Part shown: piece after piece, positions 22,254 through 35,415 of the stretch
How the letters are laid out: each line of letters starts with the position of its first letter
Position numbering within the stretch: position 1 is the first letter of the stretch
From: Cryptomeria japonica
Lineage: Eukaryota > Streptophyta > Pinopsida > Cupressales > Cupressaceae
Direction: 5' to 3'
DNA length: 64,000 nucleotides
NCBI RefSeq assembly: GCF_030272615.1
Contig: NC_081406.1
Span: 267,521,692-267,585,691 of the forward strand
Notes under the pieces: generated by a model
Databases searched by the model: none
What the model was told of the DNA's origin: nothing
What the model saw: the letters and a program-made list of their open reading frames with translations, nothing else
Made by a program: the position numbers and the translations under genes

Positions 22254-25200
22254 ATGGCACCCAGAAGAGAATTTATAGGGAAAGTGAATTACCAGGACCG
22301 AAATATTTGTGATGATTTTTTAGAGGAATTAACCATGTCCACCAATGCTGGGGCTAAGGCCAAAGAGCTAGTACCTAAGAACCCTCGTCTAAAAATTGGA
22401 GATGGCCTTTATGATAAGGGTAATTGGTTGAGGGACCCTGAAATAGGCTTGTCAAGCTTAGGACTCTTCAAAGTTGGTTTTGGGCAGAGGAATTCCCCAA
22501 CTCCTTTGAATGTCATATGGGAGCAGGATGTAGGAAAGCTTGTGGTCCCAGGTGTTTTTATGGATGTAGATCTGTTAGCCTTGATTGCACAGAATTATAA
22601 CTCTATGGAAAGATGCATTAGGAACATAAAGGGACCAATCTTGACTGAGATAAATGAATATGAATTCAGGAAAGTGTTTAAACTCGGTGAGTCCTCCAAT
22701 TTGTTAGAACCTATTGACTTTGAGTTGTTAGCCCAGGTTTACAACACACAAAGGGATCATCTTAGAAGTGGCCCATTGAAAGGATTCTTTGTAAATATAG
22801 GGGGGTTAATAGTTGTAGGCCCCAACACAATGGAACCATTCTCTCTCAACCTATTCACTCTAAGAGCTAAGGGTATGTATTGGGCATTATGCCAGATTTT
22901 TGGAGAGGATGCTGAAAAGAATATGCCAACCCATTATATGTTAATGATTGCACAAATTCTAAACCCCTCCCTAGCAATAACATTTGATTATGCCTCATAC
23001 CTTGCTAATGCAATTCATAAAGGGCTAGTAGGAATAAAAAATGGTAAGGTGGATAGGCCATTTGGATGGTACTCCATGTTAATGCATATGTTTCTATTCA
23101 AAGGGGTTGATTATTTTGGAAAGGAGATGGACCTGATTAAGGTCAAGGATAAAGAGGAGATGCCAGTGCAATTGTGGAGTACTGTTCTATCTTGGGATAG
23201 AGAAGATGCAAGTTATTTAAAGTTTGATAGATGCTTTGCATCTAAAATTGGGATTCTTCTATGTAGAGAAAACCCTATAATTCCTAAGGCTCTTTTGGAG
23301 TTTCTTAGACCAAAGGAGTTTGCAGAGGATATCAAGATTGTTCACAATTAGGGAGACATATATTTGTACCCTGTGTCTACAATTTTTAGAGTGTTTGGAT
23401 TTAGAGGCACCCCCTTTTTACTACCCTATTAGGTCCCATTGAAGATAGGGATTGTAGAAGTCCTGAGACAAAGTGGGGGAGTACAAGAAGCAGAGCTAAC
23501 CAATAGAGGTAAAGGGACTATTTTCCCAACTATTACCATGGTTCACCATTTTGTGATCACTAAGGGTGGATGGAGATTTCTTGAAGAATTCTTTAAGCCA
23601 TATAAGTTGTCTACTACACTGTCAAGATGTGCAGACCCCGAGGATTTTTTCAATGGCATGTTCAGAAAAAGAGCAATGTGCAGAGGTAGGCCACATCAAT
23701 TTCAGTTCCCAGAAGATTTGATTAGAAATGAATTCAGCGTAGATGAGAAAGAACTAAGGAAGGAGAAGTGGGTGGCATATAAGAAAGCCCTTGATTTTAT
23801 CCATCAATTTGACACTGGCTATGACCCCCTTTCTAGCTTCAATCCATTTGAGGAGAAAATAAAATTCCCGATTCTTTATTTTGAAGATCTCATGCAGACC
23901 TTAAAAGAAAAGAGGGAGGCCATAATGCAAAATGAGCCTGATAAGGCTAAGATGGTATTGGCTAAGCCTACCTTTGCTAGAGATATCCCACGTGGTGACT
24001 ATGTAATGCACAAAAGGTCAAAGTACACTATGATAATGCCAGTGACAGGTGAGCCTTCCACTTCAAAAGGGAAGAGGAAAATTGAAGATGTCATTGACAT
24101 CCAAGATTCCCCTAAGAAGCAGAGAGTGGGAAAGGAATTTGAAACTAATGAGCCTCAATATTCTCCATCTTAGTCTCTTATCCACATTGGAGATGAACAA
24201 GTTGTGGCTGAACAATTATTGCAGCTAGGGAGTCTCGGTGAGATTGCCTATACCTATGAGGAGACCCAAGAGGGGATGCCCAAAGAGCCACCTAATGCTG
24301 AAATGGATTTGACTGATGGTGAGTTAAAGGGCCAAGAAATGGACCTTACTGTTAAGCAAGCTAGTGAAGAATTCCTAGCTGACAGTAATTTTGTCACATC
24401 AAGAGCTTTTATACAGTTTCTAAGGAAGCAAAATATTGATCAATTCAAGACTAGATGTGAACAGAGGAAAAGTGAACAACCTCTTAAAATTACAACTCAA
24501 GTAGAAGAAGAGGTTAAGAAAGAAATGATGGAGGAGTTCAAAGCAATCACCCCTGAGAAAGGAAGAGAAATGGTAGCAAAGGCTGGTGTGTTGATTCTCC
24601 CTAAATGGGATATAGCTCATGCCTTAGTGCTTGATGCAGTGAGGAAAGAAACAAAGCCTATGTAAGGAGTGACATTCAGCAAAGATAATGCTGCTCTTGT
24701 CATGTGGTCTTTAAAGAAGGATGAAAACAAAAGAAGGAAGGATGCATCAGATTCTAGCCTCTTAGGAGGCATGATAGTTAAAAGAGTCCAAGACACAGGG
24801 GTAGTGGAAGTTGCAAGCACAGTCCTGGAGATTGCAATATTCAGTGTTGCGGTGGCAGAGAAAGAGGCACAAGAAAAGGCTAATCTCCAATTGAAGTTGG
24901 AGACTATTTTAAAAGCTTACAATGATGCTAAAGAAGGAATAGCCAAAAGAGACAACATAATTGCTAGACTCCAAAGTCAACTGGCAGGTCAATATCATCC
25001 TAGTGAATCTTCTACACTCATGATAGCCTCTTCTCCAGCAAGACCCCCTCCTACTAGTCCCATCATTGAATATCCCCCTTCTCCTATGCCTTCTAGTTCC
25101 CAATTACTTGAAAATGTCCAACATGAGTTGGAAAAATTGAAACAAGCTCAGACATTGTATGCAAACAAATATGAGGAGAAGGTGAAAGCCACCATCTTGA

Positions 25201-25980
25201 AGTTTGTTGACTCAGTCAAAACCTCCAATGTATACATAAATATGAAGAGGATTCTTGAGATTTTGATCAAATTGAGAAAAGAAGCCACTTTGGAACCAAT
25301 CCTGAATAAGTGGATGCCTAGAGGTAAAGAGTTAGAGCTCATGTGTTCTTCCCATGTAGATGCAGATGAGAATGACAATCTAAGGTCCACATGTGAGTTT
25401 ATAATAGAGATGAATATTCTTTTAGTGGAAGGAGCAGGTATAAAAAGAAAAGCCTAACTTTATAGGAAAGAATATGCAAATCATAAATTTGAAATGTTTC
25501 CAGGAGGTTTCATTGGTCTTGTCCAGCTAAAAGAAGAGAAGAATTGGTTAAAGGAGGTGGACTAGAATTTGTCCCTAAGGATCAATCAGATTATTAGTAT
25601 TGATGACACATCCTTATTTGTCCAAACAATTGAGGAAATTGAAAAAGTGAAATCTCATTATGGTTTCATAGAAATAGAGATTGGGCATGTACGAGTCACT
25701 TGGAAGCGGCTAGAAGATATGAAACAGAAGATTGCTAGTTTTACTTGGCCTAGTGATGATGTGTATCAGGAGTGGAAAGATAAGTATATGGGATAGAAAG
25801 AAGATGCTCGAGAGCAGTTACAAGAGGTTGCAATAGAATGACAAACAGAGGAAGCCGCATATGCTGAAAAGGACTTATAACCGCTTCTTGAAAACTACCG
25901 GTTGTTTGTAACAAACTTTCTTTTGAAGGGTCCAAAGCTTGTATGCATCCATACTATTATAAATGGATACCAGGACTCCT
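22254..25980 (+). pseudogene. Large cargo ORF in the CACTA element, single frame with ten stops
   Basis: From ATG 22254 (MAPRREFIGKVNYQD) one frame stays readable for about 1,240 codons with no frameshift. It is interrupted only by stops at 23349, 23430, 24171, 24663, 25455, 25563, 25794, 25839, 25878 and 25977. The N-terminal 600 residues look globular and mostly helical (YASYLANAIHKGLVGIKNGK, FGWYSMLMHMFLF). Next is a Lys-rich, nuclear-signal-like stretch (GKRKIEDVIDIQDSPKKQR), an acidic region, and a C-terminal half rich in coiled-coil-like Lys/Glu helices with a Pro-rich break (ARPPPTSPIIEYPPSPMP). I recognise no family with certainty. It runs opposite to the transposase genes and is not part of the usual CACTA gene set. 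A similar layout appears in the ORF at 59628-62366. Confidence 0.7.
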
Positions 25981-26936
25981 AAAAAAATGATCGCAAGTAA
26001 TTGTAAGAAAACGCTGTAGAAATTTATCTGAGCTTTTTTCTAGTCTTATGGAGAATACTCTGAGTTTTGTAATAGTTTCTCCAAATTAATATCAATATAC
26101 AGACTAGAAATAGTGTATATACATAAATGTGCATAGCAGTCATAGGACAACTCATGTCAAATGTGCAACTCAATACAATAAATAATCTTAGTTTGTAGCC
26201 CTATAGCATCATAATGCAATCCTTGACCAAGTATGCATACAATAAACATCTAGTTCTATTAAGGCACAAGCATCAAAGTCAAAGGTTATGACAACTAGTG
26301 AAAAACATCAAGAACAAAAAGTTTAGTCTCAAGAATTAGGAGTTGTAATAAAAAAACTTACAAAGATGAGGCATAGTCATAACTTTTGCAGTCCCACCTT
26401 GGATATCAACACTAGAAGCAACTCATATTGTTCGTGTAAAGACAAGACAATATGGGAGTTAATTATACCCAGCAACTCATGGTGTTGTTTTTCATGTTGG
26501 CTTTGTTGGACCCTGCAATTAAGATTCAATATACATTATTCAATAAGATTAACTGTGCAACATAATGAAATATTGAAAAGTGTGTTACCTTGTTGAGCTT
26601 CACTTGGTTTTGAGAATAGTTTAATATTCTCTAATTAACAGGGGAAACCACGTGAAGGTGGAAGCTCATTTGGCCTCTCCCCCCCCCAACATCACTCTAA
26701 ATTCCCCTATTAACATCTTATAACATTTATTCATTAATTCTTTCTACCATTAATAAAATATAGCATTCATTCATTAATATCACATAATGTTCATTAACAC
26801 ATAACATTGATTAACATTAATTAACATGCAACATTCATCAATATTAATTAACACATCATCCACAACCATTAATTAGCACATAATTACATTCACTAACACA
26901 TAAAAATCAGTCATTATCAAATAAGTTAGATTACAA
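25981..26936. other. Gene-free interior between cargo ORF and TnpA-like gene
   Basis: AT-rich, with short ATTAATTAACAT words repeated between 26690 and 26890. No coding sequence is supported. Confidence 0.6.
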
Positions 26937-28959
26937 TCATTTCTTTCTTTGTTTTTTCTTTGAAGCTATGAAAAGACTAAGTGGAACATCGATGTCTTCA
27001 TCATTTCCCCCCTCTGCAGATGTTCCGCCAATTGCTCGTGATCTCAATGTATACCTAGTCCTATATTGAGGACGAGGACACTGAAGCGAAGGGGGGTCCT
27101 CTGCAATAACAAAGAAATGGGTTAAATTAAAAAAAAAATATTATTGTTATAAGTATTTCATTAATTTAGAGAACATAATTGTTGTGCTCTTTACCTGATG
27201 GGGCCACATCATTTTGTGTAGCCTCAACCTCAACATGCTGAACACCACGGTCCTCTTCACCTGAGTGGGGAACATCACGTCCTTTCAATTCTCTCCTTGG
27301 CATCCAAAATCAAGTCCTTCCACTCCCTCTCTAGAATCATGGGGGGACGCTCGTACTTTAGGTTCCTCTCCAAATGGGTCCTGTATTGGTCCCTCACATA
27401 CTTTAGATATGTGCCAGCTTTTTCAAGGAGCTTGGTTTTGTCAAAGGCGTCATTTCCAAACCTCTCAACCATTTGGTTTGTCAATTCATCTTTTAACCTT
27501 TTTTCTTGGTCATTCCACCTTTTAAAGCAAAAACAAACCTATTAGATTCAAAAATGAACTGAAGCTACATTTATTACACTTCAAGAAATGGATCAAAGGA
27601 AAAGTATTCTAGCAATGATATGAAATCAAAAGTGGATAAGGGTTAGTTCACATATGATGTACCACCTTTTATGTATGGTGGGCCCAAATATCTACAATGC
27701 AATGTCACTAAGATGTTTATAGAAAATATCATTGCTTGCAAAAAATTCATGGGATCAATATTAGTCCAAAACGAGTGATTATAAAGTAAATTACAATTAG
27801 AGTATATATAATAATAATTTTAAAGTACCTAGAACCTTTTGTATCTTTAAGGGAAGCATTTCTTCGTCACTCACCATGAATGTGGCCTACAATGTTCCTG
27901 TACTAGCAATACGAGAAGATCCAGGAAACAATGCTATGTTATCAGCAGTAGTCGCCTGTGGCACATCCTCATGTGCATCTCCTCCTGCGAAAAATTAATC
28001 CACTATGAAATGGCATTAGAATTCAAGAAAGAATGCTTCAAGGGAAATAAACACATGACAGAAGATAGAGAAAAAGAGGGATCTACCAATAGTGGGTGGG
28101 CCAATATGACATGCACTAGAGGATGTCTGCATGCTACATGTTGCCGACATTGCAGTTGGCAATACAGGTGAGGGTGACCTCTGATGAGGCGGCATCAGCA
28201 TTTGCACAGTAACATTGACAACACCTAAAGAATAATACATTAAATATATCAAACATTAAATATATGAAAAGTGCAAGAATTGTAAACAAGGATGAACCTT
28301 TATTTTGAAAATTGACAGTATCAAGTATGATGTGTTTTGGGTACTCAGAGTGATAAGCCAAGCAAGTGATAATACAAGAAAATCGCCATCACCTGATCCT
28401 GCAACACCCTAATTGCAAGAACGACTTTCATGAGGGCGGATAAATTGCTGTAAAAACAATACGTACATATTTTAGTTAATGACATAAAAAGAGAATAAAA
28501 TACAAACCATTATTGAACTTTTGTTATAATTAAAGCTTTCATTACTGCTTACTTGCAAGTTTTCTGTTGTCTTATACAATAATTCCACCCTCTGTTGTAT
28601 CTCATCAGTGGTAGGATGCACGACTGCCAAAGCAACAATCTCTTTTCTAATTTTTATAAGAGGCATTTTAAAGAATTTCACAAGGTCTGTGGGATCTTCA
28701 GGGTCATCATTGCTTAACCCTAATGATTCCACATCCATAGAAAGGTTCTTAGGTACTACAACTCCCTTTGCCTTTCCCCGAACATCCATCTGTGTCAAGA
28801 ATATCATTAACAATTACAAAATTAGTATAAATCACTAAAAAAAAGAACATAATAATGTAACAGTTTGCTTCTACCTAATTTGTACAATTACAATGAGGTT
28901 TACCTGCTCGGTAGAAGTGTCGCAAGGTACATCTCTGTCTACGATATGTGATGGATCCA
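26937..28959 (-). pseudogene. TnpA-like (Transposase_24 type) gene, multi-exon
   Basis: A first exon starting MDPSHIVDRDV (ATG 28959) ends with a CAG/GTAAAC donor. The next (about 28793-28557) begins after CACAG as MDVRGKAKG and ends at a GTAAGC donor. Further exon-like blocks lie near 28220-28090, 27980-27820 and 27525-27190. The 27525-27275 block contains YLKYVRDQYRTHLERN and RPPMILEREWKDLI, the pattern of the plant Ptta/En/Spm transposase family. The last block (about 27105-26937) ends Lys-rich, ASKKKQRKK, then TGA. A stop in the 27.9-kb block and a frame change near 27280 suggest it is broken. In Spm-type elements this protein binds the subterminal repeats. Confidence 0.65.
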
Positions 28960-29412
28960 TGTTGGCCTATGACAAAGAAAAAATATAAAAAACGTTAGTG
29001 AAATTACATCATGCACAACATGAACAACATGAACTTTGTAGACAAAAAGAGTATTAAATAATAAAAAGATGTTGTCATCAAAATCATTGTAAATTTTGAA
29101 ATTCCTTACCTTTACTTTATGTAGACTATGCAGGATCCTCAACTAAATGGTCACATAAATAGTCACATAGCTAATAAACAATCCAATTTCCATAAATAAA
29201 CACAGTTTAAAAATTGTCACATAAATAGTCACACTCCCTATCTCCATCTCCATATTAAAAGGTGCATCATGAATTAATTATGTAATGGCATTAGAATTCA
29301 AAATAGAAGGAATTAATTATGTAAAAAAAATTCTATCAAGAAGTCAATATTCAATAGATAATATACTAATTGCATTCCTCATACATTTCATTCCTCATCA
29401 TCATGAACATCA

Positions 29413-29415
29413 AGG

Positions 29416-29500
<85 letters not shown>

Positions 29501-29604
29501 CGTCGTCGTCGTCGTCGTCGTCATCATCATCATCATCGTCGTCGTCGTCATCATCATCATCATCAACGTCTTCGCCATCATCATCACCATCATCACCATC
29601 ACCG

Positions 29605-29672
<68 letters not shown>

Positions 29673-29751
29673 TTCTTCTTCTTCTTCTTCTTGTTCTTCT
29701 TCATCGTCATTGTGAAACTGTCGATCGTGATCATCATCCACTTCATCTTCT
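29413..29751. repeat. (ATC)n/(GAT)n trinucleotide repeat inside the transposase 3' exon
   Basis: About 340 bases are almost pure TCA/TCG/TCT triplets on the plus strand. On the minus strand they stay in the transposase frame and code for more than 100 acidic residues (mostly Asp, some Glu) near the C-terminus. Plus-strand poly-His and poly-Ile frames are artefacts of the repeat. Confidence 0.97.
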
Positions 29752-31792
29752 ACTTCTTCGGTATCTTCTTCTTCCATCACATTATACTTTATCAACCTTC
29801 CTCTTGGATCGTGTCTAACAACAAATGACCAACCCGGTTTATGTGGAACCTCAGAGTAAAATACTTGCTCACATTGGCTTGGAAGAACATAGGGCTCATC
29901 CACAGCTGGTTCAAATGACCTTGTATTTAGCATTATAAAACCATTATCATGTTCAATAACAGTTCTATCAAGATCATTTTTATTCAATCGTAGCCTGTAC
30001 CATTTGATGACAAACAAAGCTAATTTGAAGGAATTAAAGTCACACTCAAGTATATCATCCAAAATGCCATAGTATCGATTTTGAGACTGTTGAGGATGAA
30101 TGTCATTTCTCGATGAAATATTTGTCACCTCAAAGATTGCAGTGATGCCAGAATCACAAGTTTTCTTCGTGTCATCCAACTTTTTTATGCAAAATTTATG
30201 ACCATTGTAGCACATAGCATTGTGGTGTTTGACCTGTGATATGTCAAACATGTAAAATTTATTGCATTGTGAGTTGATAAACATATGGGTGATTAATAAA
30301 TTTATACGTACCTGTTTATCTCTTAAACCATATGCTAAATCAATTTCCCTTTGTGTAACATTGGAATCTCCATTACGATGTGCTTCTTTAACCAATGAAG
30401 CCACACCTTCCCATGTTAACGTGTGTCCAGAATGTTGACAATGTTCAATCCATACTGTCATCCAATCAAGATTGTTTGCAATATACAAATGTAGTGCATC
30501 CCACTCTCGACCAACTATACAAAAAAATAAATAGACGTCTTACAATTGATTTATTTTGAAGATTAAGAATTAATTAACTACAATAACATCTTATAATTAC
30601 CTCTCACTTTCCTCAATCTACCTTTCCCCATCAAGTACTCCCCTTTGAATTTGTTAATGGTGTTGGGATCCCAAATGTGATCCACGTGGATCTTTGCTGC
30701 AAACTTAGGAAGATATTCAGAAATGTACACCATAGTCTGGTATACCATATATCCCTCCACCATAGAACCCTCAGGATGTGCTCTTTGTCAAACCAAAGCC
30801 TTCAAAATTTTTAAGTGCCTCTCAACCATCCACATTGATCTAGTGTGTACAGGTCCACACAATTCAATCTCCCTAACTTGGTGTATGAGGTAGTGTTCTT
30901 GTGCATTGAAAAAAGCTGGAGGTAGACACTTTTGCATTTCACACATTAAATGAGGAATTTTTCTCTTCCAATATTTTATATCGTCTTTATGGATTTCTTT
31001 ACATGACAACCACCTACAAGGTATTCAAGACGCAAAAAAATATATTACATAAGAAGTAAAACAAATCGCAAATATAATATCTATACAACGAACTAAACAA
31101 ATATCACTACTTACCTTATGTATTTTCCAAGATCATATATGACTTGCTTGACATTATTGTCGAAGTCGTCTGGGAGAGATAGAGGTAGAACATACTGCAA
31201 CAATTATAAAATTATCTTTTCATTTTTTTGTAAAATAATGAAAAGTACACGTACGCTCAGTACTTAAATACATACTAAAAACACAAGAACATGAATTACC
31301 TTAATGAAGGTATGCCAATCATGCGTTTTCATTCGTGGCCCAAATTCACTTTTCTTTGATATGAGATTGTTTATATTCGCAACAAATCCTATGGGAAATA
31401 GAATTTTTCATATGACTTCTTTTATAGCATTGCTTTGCTGGTCCATTAATAACCAAGGAAGCTCAGTTATATTAATCTGGTCTCCATGGCTATTTGATTG
31501 AATGAAATTTATCATTGCATGATTGGAATCCTGAATGTCACTACATATTTTGACAATTTTTTCTTTGTCACGCCTTCCATCCAATATTTTCCATAATGTC
31601 TCTGTTATATTCTGTCCAATATGCATACTATCAAACAAATGAACAATTTGTAACTGCTCGTAGTAGGGCAACCTACTAAATTGTCGGGGATAACTTTTTA
31701 TTCCCTTAGGAAGGTGGTCATTTATGCCTTCATGACCATCATGACCATCAATCACATCATCAGTAAACAAAACAAAATAGAAAAGATGTTTT

Positions 31793-31941
31793 ATGACAAA
31801 CCAATAGATGGAATGGAATTACCTTGACAATTAATTCTATTATATTCCAACTTCCACAGGTGAGGTTATGACAAACCAATAGATGGAATGACATTACCTT
31901 GATGATTAATTATATTATATTCCAACTTCCACAGGTGAGGT
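31793..31941. repeat. 75-bp tandem duplication spanning a transposase exon-intron border
   Basis: ATGACAAACCAATAGATGG recurs 75 bases later, and both copies end CTTCCACAGGTGAGGT. On the minus strand each copy carries the end of the exon that begins near 32145 and its GTAA donor, so the splice site is duplicated. Confidence 0.9.
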
Positions 31942-33816
31942 GTCATTCTTCATGGCTTTGATGTATTCTCTTCTTTCCCATTGAAAAGATGTTTTTCAGT
32001 ATTTTGATACTTATGATTTTTGTGGAGAAAGTGCCTATACTCATCAAACGCTTGCTTTCCTAAACTTTTTGAATGACGAGATTTCATCTTTGGACCACAA
32101 ACAGGACATGCAAATTTTCCCTTTATTTGAAGACCTATAAGATAATGTATAATTGGATTAAATATGATAATTTTTTGAATTATAATGTTCATGCACAACT
32201 TAAACACTATAACATACCACAAAAATGTGTTGGCCCCGGGGCATCGTGTATTGTCCATAGAAGCATCGCATGGAATTGAAATTGTCTTTGTCCTATTGGT
32301 CTAGAGACGTCATACATAGTGACACCATTCCATAACTCTAGCAACTCGTCGATAAGAGGCTCGATATATACATTCATATCTTTAACTTGGTACTTACCTA
32401 ATCGAATGAACAAAAACATTACATAATTATTATGACCATTTTACTGCAATATTTATAATTAAATTTAGACAACTATATTTAAATGATAAAATACCTAGAA
32501 CAATCATTGCCAACATTATGTGCTCCCTCTTTATTGACATCCATGGAAGAATGTTATTGTTGATAACAAAAATAGGCCACACTGAGTAAATAGATCTCAT
32601 CTCTCCAAATGGATTGACACCGTCCGCTGCCAATGAAAGCCTGAGATTATGAGGTTCTTCTTTAAAGTGTGGCCACTTTTCCTCTATGTCCATAAATGTT
32701 GAACCATCCACAAGCATTCGAATAATGTCATCTTGACTTCTATTGCATGCATGGTAATACATAAATTGTGCCAAGGTAGTGCACTTGAATAATCGTTGCA
32801 TACGTGGAATAATGGGAATATAGAGAAGAACCTTGCGAGGAACCCTTTTTGTTATTTGATCTGTTCAATATCTATTGATATGACATTCAGGGCATTCAAT
32901 TCAAAATTCATGTTGTTTGTGATATATAATATGATCATTGGGACAAGCATCTATTGCTTGATACTCCATTCCAATATCTTTCATAACGACAGATAATTCT
33001 CGGTATGAGCGAGGTAGAATATTTGATGGTGGTAACAAAAACTCACCTATCAATCTATAGCAACAAAATATAATTTGTTATAATAAAGAATATTAATGGT
33101 GCAACATGATTCATAGTTTATTATGACATATATGACATGTCTTAACATACGTGACATTGTTATGTTGGATAAACCATTCATAACCTTCAAGTTCACCAAC
33201 AACAATACAATGGAGAGAAGAGTTGCCTGCGAGCCTTCATAAAGGGCCTTAGATGCCTTCTCAAGTAGAGGGACATCATGAACAACATCAAGGTCATCTT
33301 CATAATCATGATCAGCTATGCAAGTACTAAATGAGTCATGGATCAATGTATTTGTACCATCATCTTCAATTGTGTTTTCTGGCTCATGATCGTCATCTTC
33401 CATGGGATCATTATCTTCAGCCTCGATATTCACACCTCCATGTTCATCCACTTCAAAAATCATATTCTCAAGGTTGTGTTGATCCATACCATGTGTTCTG
33501 GGGTGCTTGACCTATATAAAATTGATATACATAAATAAACCGTGATCATGATCTCATCATCACGTGATTTATTATGTATATAAATTGTCAAACGATATAA
33601 TGAAAAACTTACACATGGATAATAATCATGTCCACCTTCAATGTGACCATGCAGCCTACAATGTTTCTTCATTGTTTTGATTAGAAGTCTTCTAGTCTTT
33701 AACCCCTTACAAATTTTGCATAGACAATAACATTTTCCATCACCTTTTCTTTTCAAGTTAGACCACAATCTAGCAATTGTCTCCTTATTTTGTTGTTCGT
33801 TGATATTGTCTGACAT

Positions 33817-34382
33817 GGTCTTTCTTCACAGGCAAGAAAACAGAAATTATTGTCTGACATGGTCTTTCCCTCAGGAGCTGGCAAATCCTGCTTCCATACT
33901 TTAATTCTATTTTCTCAAAGGACAATCCTAAAAATCCATGCATTGCAAAAAACTTTTTACACCTTTGTTGGTTGTGTTGGCGTCACAGAGAGTTTACATC
34001 AATAAATGAAGAACATGCCAATGCTTTTAATGCAGCAGTAGAAGTCTATCTCTTATTCAATATCTCTAGTGAAACCCCTATGATCTTTTGTTGGAGTAGA
34101 ATTTATTATATTCTAGAAAGGGTCTTGTCCTTTGTTGATGGGATATTCATCTACCTCAAGAAATAACTGTTCTTATCTCCAACAAGAAGTGGAACTAAAT
34201 AAAGCTCTAGCACCATGAAATTAATCCTCAAAAGGATTAGTATAGTTAGTTTTGGTAGATAATGATCTGGGTAAAATACTAATGTGGCTTTACGAAACAT
34301 TATGTACTAGCTTAGCATACTCTAACAACTTTGGTGCGACATTCTACATCCAATTAAGTCTCCATCGGTATCTCTATTGTGT
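33817..34382. other. Upstream region of the transposase gene, no gene
   Basis: The 20-base block around the transposase start (minus-strand AAAGACCATGTCAGACAAT) is repeated 44 bases upstream, giving an out-of-frame upstream ATG. Otherwise the stretch is AT-rich with no supported coding sequence. Confidence 0.5.
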
Positions 34383-35415
34383 TTATGGATTGGGATTCAA
34401 TGTACTCTTTTTATACATAGATTTTACTTTCAATTGAGGAGGTTTGTATGTACTTACTTGTCTTTCGATTGTATCCCTATTTCAATAATTTCTTCTATCA
34501 ACAAATCATTTGTTGTAAGCTGTACAAGTGGAAGCTTGAACATGCCTTCCATGCTAGCCTTGTTGATACGTTCAACACCATCTTGTGCAACAAATCTTTA
34601 GAACTCCATTTTTCTAAATTGAAGAGTGAGTAGTAGGGACAATCTAGGACACTTACATAGGTTTTTTAAGAGAGATAAATATACCTAAATATTATGGCTT
34701 AATAATGATCGATAGGTAAACAGATAAGAAACTCTCAATATCAAAATGACTTTCTCAATTTTCTTTACTAGAAATGGATAGATCTGCTAATAATGGCTTT
34801 ATGACTGTATGTCAACTTTAGACTCAATCCAAGAAGAGCTATAACTAATATGCGATATCTAGATTTATGATCTCTATAATATAACAATCCAATAATTATG
34901 TTTCCACGCATCTATACCACAACACAAACATCATGCTAGTGTTCAGCCATAGCAATTGATATCCTAATTATAGAATGTGAAATATGCAAATAACTATGAA
35001 TAAAGATTAAGAAAAACAAAGAAAGATGCTTATTGCAAACATAAATGACTAATGGACAAGATTTGAATTCATTGTAGATAGTTTTGAATATCAAATTCAC
35101 TTATTTGTGTGCATTTAGTAACTCATGTACTTGTGGCCAACCATTTATCTCTTTCATAAATTAAACACTTATTAATAACATTAAATGGCTGAGTAATTAT
35201 GTTTTAGTAGAAATTAAAAATAAAATATTTTATTTCAGGACAGCTCACACTATTCCCTATCATATTTTAGACTCTCAGTTTTGTTAGTAGTGGTTTGATG
35301 TCTTTGGAGCTGATCATTGCATTTCTTTAGTTACGCTTGCCAGCCTACTCCCAGCCTATGCCAAAATGGGAGCTTTGGAACAGGGTATGGACATCCATCA
35401 AAGCATAAAAGATAG
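34383..35415. repeat. Inverted-repeat arm 2 (partner at 1-1020)
   Basis: It matches the reverse complement of 1-1020. It lies near the right end of the CACTA element and joins the captured PPR fragment at about 35330. It includes an inverted copy of the 5' piece of the possible viral fragment (34460-34620) but not the GAIQ-containing part. Confidence 0.9.

Larger units (their letters stand above)
29388..33816 (-). pseudogene. TnpD-like CACTA transposase gene (Transposase_21/DUF4218/DUF4216), broken
   Basis: Exons read from ATG 33816 (MSDNINEQQN). They cover an acidic N-terminal part (33487-33110), then a Transposase_21 core: ACPNDHIIYHKQHE with a CPECH pair near 32900, IPRMQRLFKC, LAADGVNPFGEM and LPWMSIKREHIMLAM (33058-32494), IDELLELWNGV...LWTIHDAPG (32400-32216), and FACPVCGPKMKSRHS (about 32145). 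A DUF4218 block has CLPPAFFNAQEHYLIH, ELCGPVHTRSMWMVER and HPEGSMVEGYM (31195-30590). A DUF4216 block has FVIKWY, NTRSF and EQVFYSEVP (30232-29780), ending in a long poly-Asp tail. GT-AG borders are visible at most gaps. In-frame TGA codons lie at 32901, 32865, 31950, 31408 and 30788 (low coordinates), so no full-length protein can be made. Confidence 0.92.

Noticed and set aside
26640-26700. Possible G-box (CACGTG) regulatory site near 26650
   Set aside because: A single six-base match in 64 kb is expected by chance, and no gene start lies next to it.
29285-29828. Plus-strand poly-His, poly-Ile and minus-strand poly-Met frames
   Set aside because: They are shadows of the GAT/ATC repeat. Only the poly-Asp frame continues a real transposase exon.
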